From an uncultured delta proteobacterium (GTDB taxonomy: Bacteria; Myxococcota_A; Polyangia; Polyangiales; Polyangiaceae), in NCBI GenBank assembly GCA_903892415.1, contig CAITIQ010000473.1, positions 1 through 64,000 of the forward strand: 64,000 bases of DNA. The letters are read 5' to 3'. A model generated the notes under the pieces. The model was not told where the DNA came from. It did not search any database and saw only the letters and a program-made list of their open reading frames with translations. A program made the position numbers and the translations under genes. This document shows positions 28,964 to 37,485 of the stretch, piece by piece. Every line of letters begins with the position of its first letter. The stretch's first letter is position 1.

Positions 28964-30238
28964 TCATACACCTTCTCTTGCACTTGAAGTGTCACTTGTA
29001 ACCATCGCCCCCACACGCGGCCCATCGACCAAAATCGAGAGCACCATGTCGGAAAGCACGTTGGTCACGGAGCGGGCGCGCGCCACGACCCAATCCACCG
29101 AGAGCAGCAGCGGCAGAACTTCGATCGGCAATCCCACCGTGTTCAAGACGAGCGCAAGCGAGATAAAGCCGGCCTCGGGTACGCCGGCGACGCCCATCGC
29201 TGCGATCATGCAAATGCCAGCTGCGGCAAACTGCTGTCCCAGGCTCAGGTCGAGTCCGCTCGCTTGCGCAACGAACAGCACCGCCATCCCTTCGTAAAGA
29301 ATGATGCCGTCGTTGTTGAGGTTGGTTCCCACGCACGCGCCCAAGGTCGAGGACGCTTTTGAGACACCCAGCCGATCCAAAGCCCGCAACGTGATCGGTA
29401 GCGTCGCGAGACTCGAGTTCGCGCCCGCCGCGTAGATCACAGGCTCTCGGGCAGCTCGCCAAAAGTTGCGCAGCCCAAGGCGCGAATAAAACAGAATCCA
29501 CGCCTGGTAGACGATCGCCACGTGCAAGACGAGCCCAAGGACGCCCACCGCGACGTACAGGCCAAGGCTAACAAAGGGTGAGTAGCCTCGCTCTCCAACG
29601 GTCTTAGCCACGACGCCAAAAACGGCTAGCGGCACCAATCGGATGATCCACCCGAGCACATGCTCGGTGCTCGACAGCAGAATCGACACGCCGTCATCGA
29701 CCACCTTGAAGCTGGTTTCGCCCTTGGCCTCTTGCTCTCGTTTCACTTTCCGTAGACCAAATCCAAACAGCAAGGCGAGCAGCACGATGCCGATCACGGC
29801 GTTTTCCACGAACGGCTTCGCTGTGCTTTCGGGAACGTGCGAGACCAACGTCTTCAGAAAGTCGATCTTCTTTCCGGCGTAGTCCGGGCCCGTCGCCGAG
29901 CGGCTCGCCAAACCGTTCTCGAGCTCTACGCGCATGACAGCGCCGGGCTGCAAGCTGTTGGAAATCAGCATGCCGAGCCCCAACGCCAAAAGACCGTTGA
30001 GAATGGCGAAGCCAATCATCCTCAGGCCACCGCTCAAGCGAACATCGGTCTTGAGGATGGCGCTGAGAATGCTGAGGAACATGAGCGGCGCGGCCACGGC
30101 TTTGATCATTTGGATGACCAAGGTTGCGATCTCACCGAAGGGACCTGCAGCTTTGCCGAGGACCGGCCCGAGCAAGAGGCCCAACGCCATCGCCACTCCA
30201 ATTTGCGCCGACAGCGGGAACTTGCTCTTTTCGCTCAT
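28964..30238 (-). CDS. Dicarboxylate/amino acid:cation symporter (DAACS family)
   Basis: The start at ATG 30238 (MSEKSKFPLSAQIGVAMALG) is where homologues begin; the frame upstream of it is non-coding. The 424-residue product has the multi-spanning pattern of the GltP/DctA family. Family landmarks are present but altered: AGANSSLATLP for the serine-rich hairpin, NNDGI where amino-acid carriers have NMDGT, and VDWVVARARSVTNVLSD in the last helix. Aligned to GltPh this keeps R397, N401 and D405 but has Ala at D394, the residue that binds the substrate amino group. A C4-dicarboxylate or other acid is therefore more likely than aspartate or glutamate. Confidence 0.85.
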   Translation of the reverse strand: MSEKSKFPLSAQIGVAMALGLLLGPVLGKAAGPFGEIATLVIQMIKAVAAPLMFLSILSAILKTDVRLSGGLRMIGFAILNGLLALGLGMLISNSLQPGAVMRVELENGLASRSATGPDYAGKKIDFLKTLVSHVPESTAKPFVENAVIGIVLLALLFGFGLRKVKREQEAKGETSFKVVDDGVSILLSSTEHVLGWIIRLVPLAVFGVVAKTVGERGYSPFVSLGLYVAVGVLGLVLHVAIVYQAWILFYSRLGLRNFWRAAREPVIYAAGANSSLATLPITLRALDRLGVSKASSTLGACVGTNLNNDGIILYEGMAVLFVAQASGLDLSLGQQFAAAGICMIAAMGVAGVPEAGFISLALVLNTVGLPIEVLPLLLSVDWVVARARSVTNVLSDMVLSILVDGPRVGAMVTSDTSSAREGV

Positions 30239-30307
30239 GGACTCCGCGAAGGCTACAGCACCAAGCTGCGCTTGACCCCCGCTCGTATGGGCGCGAGTCT
30301 CCGCCGC

Positions 30308-30748
30308 ATGTTGCTCGACGAGATCAAGGCTCAGATGTTCCAGGCGATGAAGGCGGGCGACTTGGTGCGTAAGGAGATCCTGCGGGTGGCGGTTGGTGAG
30401 ATCACCACGGAGGCTGCTCGTCCAGGACGTAAGGGGGACGACGAGGAGTCTCAGGCCATCCTGCGCAAGCTGATCAAGTCCACCGAGGAGACGCTGGGCT
30501 CCGAGACAGACGCTGAGAAGCGGGCCGTACTCGAACGTGAGCGGGCTGTTTTGGCCGAATTCCTGCCGAAGAGTCTCGACGTCGCGGCGATCGTCGAGGC
30601 GCTCGCGGCGGTGCACCAGGCCATCCGCGATGCGGGCAATGACGGGCAGGCTACCGGCGTTGCGATGAAGGAGCTCAAGAGCAAAGGTGCAGTCGTCAAC
30701 GGCAAAGATGTCGCGCTGGCGGTTCGCCAAGTGCGAACCCCGGGCTAA
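30308..30748 (+). CDS. yqeY: GatB/YqeY domain protein
   Basis: 146 residues from ATG 30308 (MLLDEIKAQMFQAMKAGD); ATG 30287 would add seven residues. The frame extends upstream over the transporter gene, but only this part looks like protein. The family is a stand-alone helical domain related to the C-terminus of the GatB tRNA amidotransferase subunit. Typical landmarks are KEILRVAVGEI, ERERAVLAEFLP and the final GxVVNGKDVALAVRQ. It may act in tRNA-related functions, but its role is not established. It is divergent from the transporter. Confidence 0.85.
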   Translation: MLLDEIKAQMFQAMKAGDLVRKEILRVAVGEITTEAARPGRKGDDEESQAILRKLIKSTEETLGSETDAEKRAVLERERAVLAEFLPKSLDVAAIVEALAAVHQAIRDAGNDGQATGVAMKELKSKGAVVNGKDVALAVRQVRTPG

Positions 30749-30891
30749 TTTCGCGAAGAGGGCCTCTGGTCTCGACCATTCGTGCGTCTTGACGCAAGAT
30801 TCGTCTCAACTTGCGTTTGGTTGATCCGAGCGAATAGGCACAACCTCAACAATCGTCTACGCTGCTCTGCACGTAGGAGGACTCGAAGCGG

Positions 30892-32745
30892 GTGAAGTTC
30901 GTTTGCGACAGCTGCAACGCGAAGTACCAGATCGGCGACGACAAGGTCGCAGGTAAGACCCTCCGCATGAAGTGCCGGCGATGCGGGCACATGATTCAGG
31001 TGGCCGCCACGGTCACCGAGAGTTCGGTCTCGCAGAAGCCCCCTCAGGACCCGTCGGTTGGTACGCGCCAACCTGCGCTGGAGCCGTCGTTCCCCAACGC
31101 GGACATGGGGAATGAGGATGGAGCGACGGTGGTGAAGCCGTCCCCTTTGTTTTTGCTCGAGGCGGGAGGCTTGGGTGGCGTTCCGCCGTCCACTCCTCCC
31201 CCCGGCGGGATCCCGCGCCCAGGGCCTTCGGTCGCTGGAACGTCTCAGCCGTTTCGAGGCGGACCTCGGATCGTGCCTCCGGCCAGACCGTCGATGCGCA
31301 GCAGTGTCGCTCCGGCGGCTCCAGGGACTCCCGGCGCCGCATCTCCGCGTCCGCAATCGATACCCGGCACTCAGCCCGTGCCCGGCACCCAGTCGATGCC
31401 CGGCACTCAGACACAGAGCGCTCCGGGACTTTACGGCGGCTTCGCGCGAGCGGTGAACGCACCCAACAAGGCGGCTGACGCTCCGGCCGTTCCGACAGAA
31501 GATTGGTACGTCGGTGTGAACGGTGTGCCGCTGGGCCCCGTGCGCCTCGCGGTGCTGCGTGACAAGGCTGCGCAGGGCCAGGTGGACGGTGAGTCCTTGG
31601 TTTGGCGTGAAGGCTTTGATGAGTGGCAGCCCGCAAAAACCTTCCCGGGCCTGATGGCCATTATCGACGAAGCGCGCCAGACCCGCGCAAGCCGGACGAA
31701 TCTGCCAGCGGTTACAGCCCCAACCCCGCACGCTGCTGCGCCGCAGCCCGAGCCGAGTATTCCGTTCAACCTCGTCAACGCGCGTGGATCGATCGGGGAT
31801 GCCGTTCCGAATGGTGGCTCGAGCTCGGAGCAGTCATCCTCGAGCAACGCCGCTGCGATTGGCGGAGCTGCCGTTGTCGTTGGCAGCGGGTTTGACCCGT
31901 TCGCCGCACCAAAGCCTGCCGATCCCGTAGCGCAAACTGCTTCGACCAGCAGCTCCAACAACGGAGCCGCAGCTGCGGGCGGTTGGGGTGAGCCGGCCGG
32001 CAGCCCGAGTGGCTTTGGTCTCTCCACGACCGGAGCGTCCGCAGCTGACACAAGCTTCGAGCCGCCGAAAAAGAAGGGCATTCACCCAGCCGTTTGGGCG
32101 TTTGTGGCGATGGCGGCTGCCTTTGGTGGCGTCGCCGCTTGGGCCATCTTCTTGAGGAAGCCCAACGTCGTCTACATGCCCGGTGAAAGCACCACCGTGG
32201 CTGCCCAGCCGGGCCAGAACGTCCCACTTCCCTCCACTGCCGGTAACACCACGGCGACGGCGTCGTCCAGCGCCGTGCTCGAGCCCCAAGTTGATGCCTC
32301 AGGCAAACCCGTGATTAACAGCGGAGGCGGCGGGCCTCGTCCCTCTGCTTCGGTTAGCAAAACGGGCGAGTACGTCGCTCCGATCGACAATGGCGGCCCT
32401 ACGGTGACTGGCCCTTCGACGAGCGAGCCACCGCCCAGCGACGGTCCGCTCACTTCGGGTCAGGTTAGCGGCGTAGTCAGCTCCAACACGGCGCGCGTGC
32501 GCAAGCGTTGTTGGGACGCCGCCTCGAGCGGCCGTTCCTCCGACGCACCCTCGAGCGTAAAGGTCACCGCAGACATCACGATCGCGCCGAGCGGAAGCGT
32601 GTCCTCGGTCAAGGTTTCCGGTGGTAATGAGAAGTACTACCCCGGTCTCGTTAGCTGCGTTCAGTCGACGATTTCCGGGTGGAAGTTCCCCACGGCGGGC
32701 GAGTCATCCACGGTCAAAGTGCCCTTCAGTTTTGCCGCCCAGTGA
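30892..32745 (+). CDS. AgmX/GltJ-like motility protein: zinc ribbon, GYF, transmembrane, AgmX/PglI C-terminal domain
   Basis: GTG start at 30892, preceded by AGGAGG about ten bases upstream. 617 residues: an MJ0042-type zinc ribbon at the N-terminus (C5, C8, C28, C31); a Pro/Gly/Thr-rich linker; a GYF-like domain (about 203-255, DWYVGVNGVPLGP); another low-complexity linker; one transmembrane helix (about 398-422, VWAFVAMAAAFGGVAAWAIF); a further linker; and a C-terminal domain (about 522-617) with the RKRCWDAAS and TISGWKFP landmarks of AgmX/PglI proteins. In Myxococcus xanthus, GltJ/AgmX has the same layout and couples the cytoplasmic gliding machinery to the envelope. No other glt genes are adjacent. 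Confidence 0.85.
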   Translation: MKFVCDSCNAKYQIGDDKVAGKTLRMKCRRCGHMIQVAATVTESSVSQKPPQDPSVGTRQPALEPSFPNADMGNEDGATVVKPSPLFLLEAGGLGGVPPSTPPPGGIPRPGPSVAGTSQPFRGGPRIVPPARPSMRSSVAPAAPGTPGAASPRPQSIPGTQPVPGTQSMPGTQTQSAPGLYGGFARAVNAPNKAADAPAVPTEDWYVGVNGVPLGPVRLAVLRDKAAQGQVDGESLVWREGFDEWQPAKTFPGLMAIIDEARQTRASRTNLPAVTAPTPHAAAPQPEPSIPFNLVNARGSIGDAVPNGGSSSEQSSSSNAAAIGGAAVVVGSGFDPFAAPKPADPVAQTASTSSSNNGAAAAGGWGEPAGSPSGFGLSTTGASAADTSFEPPKKKGIHPAVWAFVAMAAAFGGVAAWAIFLRKPNVVYMPGESTTVAAQPGQNVPLPSTAGNTTATASSSAVLEPQVDASGKPVINSGGGGPRPSASVSKTGEYVAPIDNGGPTVTGPSTSEPPPSDGPLTSGQVSGVVSSNTARVRKRCWDAASSGRSSDAPSSVKVTADITIAPSGSVSSVKVSGGNEKYYPGLVSCVQSTISGWKFPTAGESSTVKVPFSFAAQ

Positions 32746-33346
32746 GACTTGGTGAACTTGGGGGCGACCAAACGTCCCCCGTTTCACAGTCGATGTGTCG
32801 CAGCTGAATGCCTTTGGCTGAGAGCTCGAGCGTGCCAAAGACAATGGGCAACTCGAAGCGACGAGGCCCGATCGAGCCTGGGTTGAACACCGCGAGCCCA
32901 GGCCAGCGGGCCGCAAACGGAACGTGCGAGTGTCCGCACACGACCAGGTCGCAGTCCTCTTGGGTCGCTAACTTCCTCGCTTCCGGACGCAGGCGCGGCC
33001 CGTAAACCGCGATGTGAAGCAGCAAGATCGAGAACAGTATGCTGCTGCCGTCACTCACCCGCAGCGTCAGCACATCGGGGAATTCGGCCCTGCCATCGAT
33101 GTTGCCGCGGACAGCGTGAACGGGCGCAACGGTCGCTAGCTCGTCGATCACCCGCGGATCGCCGATGTCGCCGGCATGGAGGATTGCGGCGGGCCGGAGG
33201 GTTTGGAGGCGCTCCCGGACGAGGGGATGCGGCTTGCTGTGGGTGTCGGCCACCAGGGCTAGCCTCAAGTCCCCTGAGAGCGTCGAGATCTGCCTTGTTT
33301 CGTGGGTTAGCGAGGCGGTTGCGGTTCGTCGTCGGGAAGCTCCCAT
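32726..33346 (-). CDS. YfcE/MJ0936-type metallophosphodiesterase
   Basis: About 206 residues from ATG 33346; a start at 33388 or a TTG nearer the conserved domain are alternatives. All metal-binding motifs are present: ADTH, GDIGD, RGNID, and GHSHVP with FNPGS at the end. The family cleaves phosphodiesters and similar bonds using two metal ions and acts in the cytoplasm. The 3' end overlaps the AgmX-like gene by 20 bases, tail to tail. It is divergent from mraZ, and a MraZ-box-like element on its own strand lies upstream of it (33435-33456). Confidence 0.85.
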   Translation of the reverse strand: MGASRRRTATASLTHETRQISTLSGDLRLALVADTHSKPHPLVRERLQTLRPAAILHAGDIGDPRVIDELATVAPVHAVRGNIDGRAEFPDVLTLRVSDGSSILFSILLLHIAVYGPRLRPEARKLATQEDCDLVVCGHSHVPFAARWPGLAVFNPGSIGPRRFELPIVFGTLELSAKGIQLRHIDCETGDVWSPPSSPSLTGRQN

Positions 33347-33434
33347 TCGCCAGCAGGTGTGGCTGCACGGGGTCTGCCGCAAGCGCAATCTGACCGATCC
33401 TCGAGCAGTGGGTTGTCAACAGCAATTGAGAGAA

Positions 33435-33456
33435 TTTTCTCCCACTTTCTTCCACC
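33435..33456 (-). promoter_or_regulatory. MraZ-box-like element, minus-strand copy
   Basis: On the minus strand this reads GGTGGAAGAAAGTGGGAG followed by AAAA: two GTGG cores 10 bases apart with purine spacers. It matches the downstream plus-strand element at 33603-33618 (GTGGGAGAAAGTGG). Known MraZ operators are short GTGG/TGGG direct repeats one helical turn apart. The orientation suits control of the divergent phosphodiesterase gene. Confidence 0.5.
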
Positions 33457-33562
33457 GTTAGCCCAGACAACAAACGTCAATAATTTGGCCATCGTTCGGC
33501 GTAGGCTGTAACGGCCCCCCATGGGCCATTTCGCATTTGCGCGCAAGAAACTGACGGCTCCG

Positions 33563-33591
33563 TTGACACGGTGGGGCTCGGTCCGTAGCGT
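33563..33591 (+). promoter_or_regulatory. Candidate sigma-70-type promoter of the dcw cluster
   Basis: TTGACA (33563-33568) is a perfect -35 hexamer. A 17-base spacer leads to TAGCGT (33586-33591), a weaker -10. Transcription would begin near 33598, just before the MraZ-box-like element and about 50 bases before mraZ. Confidence 0.5.
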
Positions 33592-33602
33592 GGCCCCAGT
33601 TA

Positions 33603-33618
33603 GTGGGAGAAAGTGGTG
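33603..33618 (+). promoter_or_regulatory. MraZ-box-like operator upstream of mraZ
   Basis: GTGGG (33603) and GTGG (33613) form direct repeats exactly 10 bases apart, spaced by AGAAA. The element lies at about +5 to +20 of the predicted transcript, the kind of position used for MraZ autoregulation in other bacteria. Confidence 0.55.
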
Positions 33619-33646
33619 ACAGCGCCCAAACCCCACGGATACCCCC

Positions 33647-34096
33647 ATGTTCAGAGGTCACTTCGAGCACGCGATCGACGAGAAAGGCCGAACCAGCCTT
33701 CCTGCGCGTTTTCGCGAGGTGCTCGGGCCCAATCTGGACTACCGCCTGGTGGTAACCCCGGCGCTGGGGGACCCGTGTTTGGACGTCTACCCCATGGCTG
33801 CGTGGGAGAAGCTCGAGTCCAAACTAGCGGAGCTCAACGCCTTCGACCCCCAAGTCGTGGAGTTCCGACGCTTTTACGTGTCGGCGGCGGTCGAGGTGGA
33901 GATCGACAAGCAGGGGCGAATCCTGGTGCCCCCCGCGCTCCGCGAGCACGCCTCGCTCAACAAGTCGGCGATGTGGCTTGGCCACGGTCAAAAGGCCGAG
34001 CTTTGGGCAAAGGAGAACTGGGTAACGCTGTCGCGCGAGAAGAACCCCGCCGACCTCCGGGAACTGCGGGCTGCCATGGGGAAGCTGGGCTTGTGA
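33647..34096 (+). CDS. mraZ: Transcriptional regulator MraZ
   Basis: 149 residues, the usual family length. Two AbrB-like repeats carry the DxxGR signature: IDEKGRTSLPARFR near the N-terminus and IDKQGRILVPPALR in the second half. MraZ forms a ring-shaped oligomer that binds GTGG direct repeats upstream of its own gene and represses the dcw operon. It is the first gene of the cluster, as in most bacteria. No strong ribosome binding site is visible before ATG 33647. Confidence 0.95.
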   Translation: MFRGHFEHAIDEKGRTSLPARFREVLGPNLDYRLVVTPALGDPCLDVYPMAAWEKLESKLAELNAFDPQVVEFRRFYVSAAVEVEIDKQGRILVPPALREHASLNKSAMWLGHGQKAELWAKENWVTLSREKNPADLRELRAAMGKLGL

Positions 34097-34115
34097 GCCG
34101 GCTAAGGGGGCGAAA

Positions 34116-35072
34116 GTGAACGTTGTCAACGTGGTGCCGATGCCGATGAGAGTTTTTCAAGAAGATGAGTCGGAGTCTGTCGCGCACGTCTCCGTCCTCC
34201 TCAACGAGTCGGTGCACGCGCTCGCGCCCCGAGCTGGTGGTCTGTATGTGGACGCCACCCTCGGCGCAGGCGGGCACTCGGAGGCCTTGTTGCAGCAGGG
34301 CGCGACCGTGATTGGGATCGATCGTGATGAGGTGGCTCTCGGGCTGGCGCGCGAACGCTTGTCACCCTTTGGTGAACGCTTTGTCGCGCTCCACGGTGCC
34401 TTCAGTGAGTTGGGCGTGCTGCTCGAACGCCAGTCGATTCAGCAGGTGGACGGCATTCTCGCGGACGTAGGCGTAAGTTCGATGCAGCTCGACGAAAGCG
34501 AGCGAGGTCTTTCCTTCCGACGCGAGGGGCCGCTCGACATGCGCATGGATCGCGGGTCGGGGGAGACCGCGCTGGAACTGATTGCCCGTCTCGGTGACGA
34601 CGATCTGGCTAACCTCATCTATCGCTTCGGTGAAGAACGACGCAGCCGTCGCATCGCTCGCTGCATCAAACAGGCTCATTCCGCGGGCGAGCTCGCGACC
34701 ACCTTGGACCTGCGCCGAGCCATTGTGCGCGCCGTAGGGCCCGCACGCGTCGGTGGCGTCGACCCGGCCACCCGAACCTTTCAGGCGCTCCGCATCGCCG
34801 TTAACGGCGAACTCGACGAGCTCACGTCGCTGCTTATGGCAGCGCGTTCGTTGCTCGTCGACGGCGGCGTCATGGCGGTGATCTCCTTCCACTCGCTGGA
34901 GGACCGCATCGTCAAACGCGAGTTCCAGGACCGCGAAGTGTGGGCGCCGCTCACCAAGAAACCGTTGCCTCCCAGCGAAGCCGAACAGGCTGCAAATCCG
35001 CGCGCTCGTAGCGCGAAGCTGAGGGCCGCGCGCAGGCTCGGCAAGTCGAGCCTCGAAGGGATGTTCTCTTGA
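34116..35072 (+). CDS. rsmH: 16S rRNA (cytosine1402-N4)-methyltransferase RsmH
   Basis: GTG start at 34116 with AAGGGGG (34104-34110) upstream. 318 residues. The SAM site is DATLGAGGHSEALL, followed by IGIDRDEVAL, DVGVSSMQLD, DPATRTFQALRI and FHSLEDRIVKREF, all family signatures. It methylates C1402 of 16S rRNA in the ribosomal P site. The N-terminus is about 20 residues longer than usual; an ATG at 34140 (MPMRVFQED) could be the true start. The stop overlaps the ftsL start by four bases. Confidence 0.95.
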   Translation: MNVVNVVPMPMRVFQEDESESVAHVSVLLNESVHALAPRAGGLYVDATLGAGGHSEALLQQGATVIGIDRDEVALGLARERLSPFGERFVALHGAFSELGVLLERQSIQQVDGILADVGVSSMQLDESERGLSFRREGPLDMRMDRGSGETALELIARLGDDDLANLIYRFGEERRSRRIARCIKQAHSAGELATTLDLRRAIVRAVGPARVGGVDPATRTFQALRIAVNGELDELTSLLMAARSLLVDGGVMAVISFHSLEDRIVKREFQDREVWAPLTKKPLPPSEAEQAANPRARSAKLRAARRLGKSSLEGMFS

Positions 35073-35407
35073 AGCAGCGCCCGTTCCTGGCCCTGTGGAC
35101 CTTGGCCGTCTTCGCGACGGTGGTCGCCTTCGTGTTGCACCTCGGTCTGCGCGGTAAGACCGTGGACCTCGGTTACAAGCTCGGCAAAGCGCGCAAAGAG
35201 CAGGCTCGCTTGCGTGAGATGAAGCGCGTGCTCTCGCTCGAGGAAACCAGCTATCGAACGCCCGAGCGCGTCGAGCGGGTGGCGCGCAACCTGTTGGGCA
35301 TGAGCCCACCGCCGCCCGAGCGCGTGATCGTGCTTTCGAACGCGCCGGTGCCGGCTTCACGCTTGAAGGTGCGCGCTGAGACCGGTGAGAGCGGAGAATC
35401 GCCGTGA
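35069..35407 (+). CDS. ftsL: Cell division protein FtsL-like
   Basis: 112 residues from TTG 35069. It has the FtsL layout: one N-terminal transmembrane helix (about 6-28), then a charged coiled-coil stretch (LGKARKEQARLREMKRVLSLEE), then a short C-terminal tail. FtsL pairs with FtsB and FtsQ in the divisome and activates FtsW/FtsI. Identification rests on position between rsmH and ftsI and on topology, since FtsL sequence is poorly conserved. It overlaps both neighbours by four bases. Confidence 0.85.
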   Translation: MKQRPFLALWTLAVFATVVAFVLHLGLRGKTVDLGYKLGKARKEQARLREMKRVLSLEETSYRTPERVERVARNLLGMSPPPPERVIVLSNAPVPASRLKVRAETGESGESP

Positions 35408-37485
35408 GGAACCTGCGGCCCGAACGCGCTCGCTGGATCAAGGTCCGCATGGCGGTCCTTTGTGGACTCATGGGGCTTGGGCTCGGCTTTGTCGTGTCTG
35501 GGGCAGACCGCATTCAGAACCGCGATGGGGCGCAATGGCTCGAGGTCGCTGAACGCCAACGGCAACGGCGCCTCCACATCGAGCCCAAACGAGGCACCAT
35601 CTTCGATCGCAACGGCGTTCCGCTCGCCGAGAGCGTCGAGGTCCCCAGCATCTCGATGGATGCCGTCGAGATGCTCCGCGGCATCGAGGAACAGTACATC
35701 CCCCAGCGCATCGACCAGTACGCCGAGCGCATTGCCACGGCGCTCCACCTACCCATCGAAGACGTGCGAGAGAAGATCGCTCGTCGGCGCCGTTTCGCCT
35801 GGCTCAAGCGCCGCGTCTCAGAGGAGGAAGTTACGGCCATGAAGGCGCTCTCCTCCAATGATCAGCGTTACCCGATTCGCGGCCTTGCCGTCGAAGGTGA
35901 GGGTCGTCGCTTCTATCCCAACAAGGAGCTCGCTGCTCCGCTCCTCGGCTTCGTCGCTCCTGATGGCAACGGCCGCGAGGGCATTGAGCTTTCGCTCAAC
36001 GAGGAACTCAAAGGCAAGCCCGCTGAGGTGCACGGCCTTCGTGATCGCTCGGGGCGCTTGCTCTTCAGCGAAGGGCTCGAGAACGAGCAGGCGCTCGCGG
36101 GACACAACATCTACCTCACGATCGACCGAGCCATTCAGTTCGCAGCCGAACGCGAGCTTGATGCAGCGCTGCGGACCTACGAGGCGCGCGGCGGCTCTGT
36201 CGTCGTGATCGATCCGCGCACCGGCGAGATTCTGGCGATGGCCAGCGGCCCTGGTTACAACCCCAACGACTACTCCGGGGCTGAGCCGGAGAACCGCCGC
36301 AACCGCGCCGTCGTTGATCGCTTCGAGCCCGGTTCGACGATGAAGATCTTCACCGTCGCAACCGCCCTCGCTCAGCGCAGCATCAACGCGACCGAGCCGA
36401 TCTACTGCGAAGACGGCCACATGCCGATCGACAACATCGTCATTCACGACACGCACGTGCACAAGTGGCTGACGCCGACGCAGATCCTCCAGGTCAGCTC
36501 CAACATCGGCAGCGCCAAGATCGGTCTCGGTCTCGGCCAGCAGCGCCTTTACGAAGGCTTGCGACGCTTCGGCTTTGGCGAATCCCCCGGCCTTCCTTTG
36601 CCCGGCCAATCGATCGGCGTGCTGCGTCCGCGAGACCGGCCGTGGGTGCAGGTTGAAACGGCGAGCGCGAGCTTCGGACAGGGCATCAGCGTGACCGCGA
36701 TGCAGCTCGCTGGAGCTGTAGCAGCAGTCGGTAACCGCGGGCAGCTGCTCGAGCCGGTGCTGGTGAAACGTGTCACCGATTCGACCGGTGTCGTGCTTGA
36801 TGAGCCCAAGGCTCGCGTGCGCAGGGCCACGACCTCGCCCGCGGTCGCAAAGATGCTCCTCGAGATGCTGGTCTCGGTCACCGAAGGTGAAGGCACCGGC
36901 GTCGAGGCGAGCGTCTCGGGCTTCCGCGTCGCCGGCAAGACGGCCACGGCACAGAAGATTGACCCCGAGACGGGGCGCTACACCGACACGCACTACGTGG
37001 CTTCGTTCGTTGGGCTCATCCCTGCCGAGCGACCGCGCCTCGCAATCGTCGTCATGATCGACGAGCCCCTCGCTGGTACCTACGCCGGCGGTTCGGTCGC
37101 TGCTCCCGTGTTTCGGAGAGTCGCCGAGATGGCGCTTTCGTACTTGGGCGTTACCCCCGACGTTCGCAATGAGAAGGGCATCAACGAGGCTACCGAGCTG
37201 GCCAAGAATGGTGACCCCACCGCCGAGGCGTACAAGGTCGTTGGCAAAGGGGAAGAGGTTGAAGACACCACGCCCAAGGCCCCACAACGGAAGCCCAAGG
37301 CCGGCGAGGTGCTGGTGCCAGACCTTTCCGGCTATCCCGCGCGCGAAGCCATCCAGCGCGCCCTGGCCATCGGTTTGGTGCCGTCGATCGACGGCTCAGG
37401 TCGGGTGTTGCGCACCGAGCCGCCCGCGTCGGAAGTCGTCAAGGCTGGTACCCGAATCCTCATCACGCTCGAGCCGCCAACGTGA
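35404..37485 (+). CDS. ftsI: Septal peptidoglycan transpeptidase FtsI (PBP3) with a PASTA domain
   Basis: GTG start at 35404; 693 residues. A transmembrane helix (about 16-34) precedes the dimerisation domain (RGTIFDRNGVPLAES) and the transpeptidase domain. Active-site motifs are SxxK (S311, K314 in PGSTMK) and SxN (S365, N367 in SSN). The third box reads KTAT (512-515) instead of the standard KTGT. A single PASTA domain occupies about 640-693 (VPDLSGYPAREAIQRAL), as in FtsI of many non-enteric bacteria. It cross-links septal peptidoglycan with FtsW. It overlaps ftsL and murE by four bases each. Confidence 0.93.
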   Translation: MRNLRPERARWIKVRMAVLCGLMGLGLGFVVSGADRIQNRDGAQWLEVAERQRQRRLHIEPKRGTIFDRNGVPLAESVEVPSISMDAVEMLRGIEEQYIPQRIDQYAERIATALHLPIEDVREKIARRRRFAWLKRRVSEEEVTAMKALSSNDQRYPIRGLAVEGEGRRFYPNKELAAPLLGFVAPDGNGREGIELSLNEELKGKPAEVHGLRDRSGRLLFSEGLENEQALAGHNIYLTIDRAIQFAAERELDAALRTYEARGGSVVVIDPRTGEILAMASGPGYNPNDYSGAEPENRRNRAVVDRFEPGSTMKIFTVATALAQRSINATEPIYCEDGHMPIDNIVIHDTHVHKWLTPTQILQVSSNIGSAKIGLGLGQQRLYEGLRRFGFGESPGLPLPGQSIGVLRPRDRPWVQVETASASFGQGISVTAMQLAGAVAAVGNRGQLLEPVLVKRVTDSTGVVLDEPKARVRRATTSPAVAKMLLEMLVSVTEGEGTGVEASVSGFRVAGKTATAQKIDPETGRYTDTHYVASFVGLIPAERPRLAIVVMIDEPLAGTYAGGSVAAPVFRRVAEMALSYLGVTPDVRNEKGINEATELAKNGDPTAEAYKVVGKGEEVEDTTPKAPQRKPKAGEVLVPDLSGYPAREAIQRALAIGLVPSIDGSGRVLRTEPPASEVVKAGTRILITLEPPT

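Noticed and set aside
30239-30730. N-terminal extension of the transporter upstream of 30238
   Set aside because: It is antisense to yqeY, and DAACS proteins begin at MSEKSKFPLSAQ.
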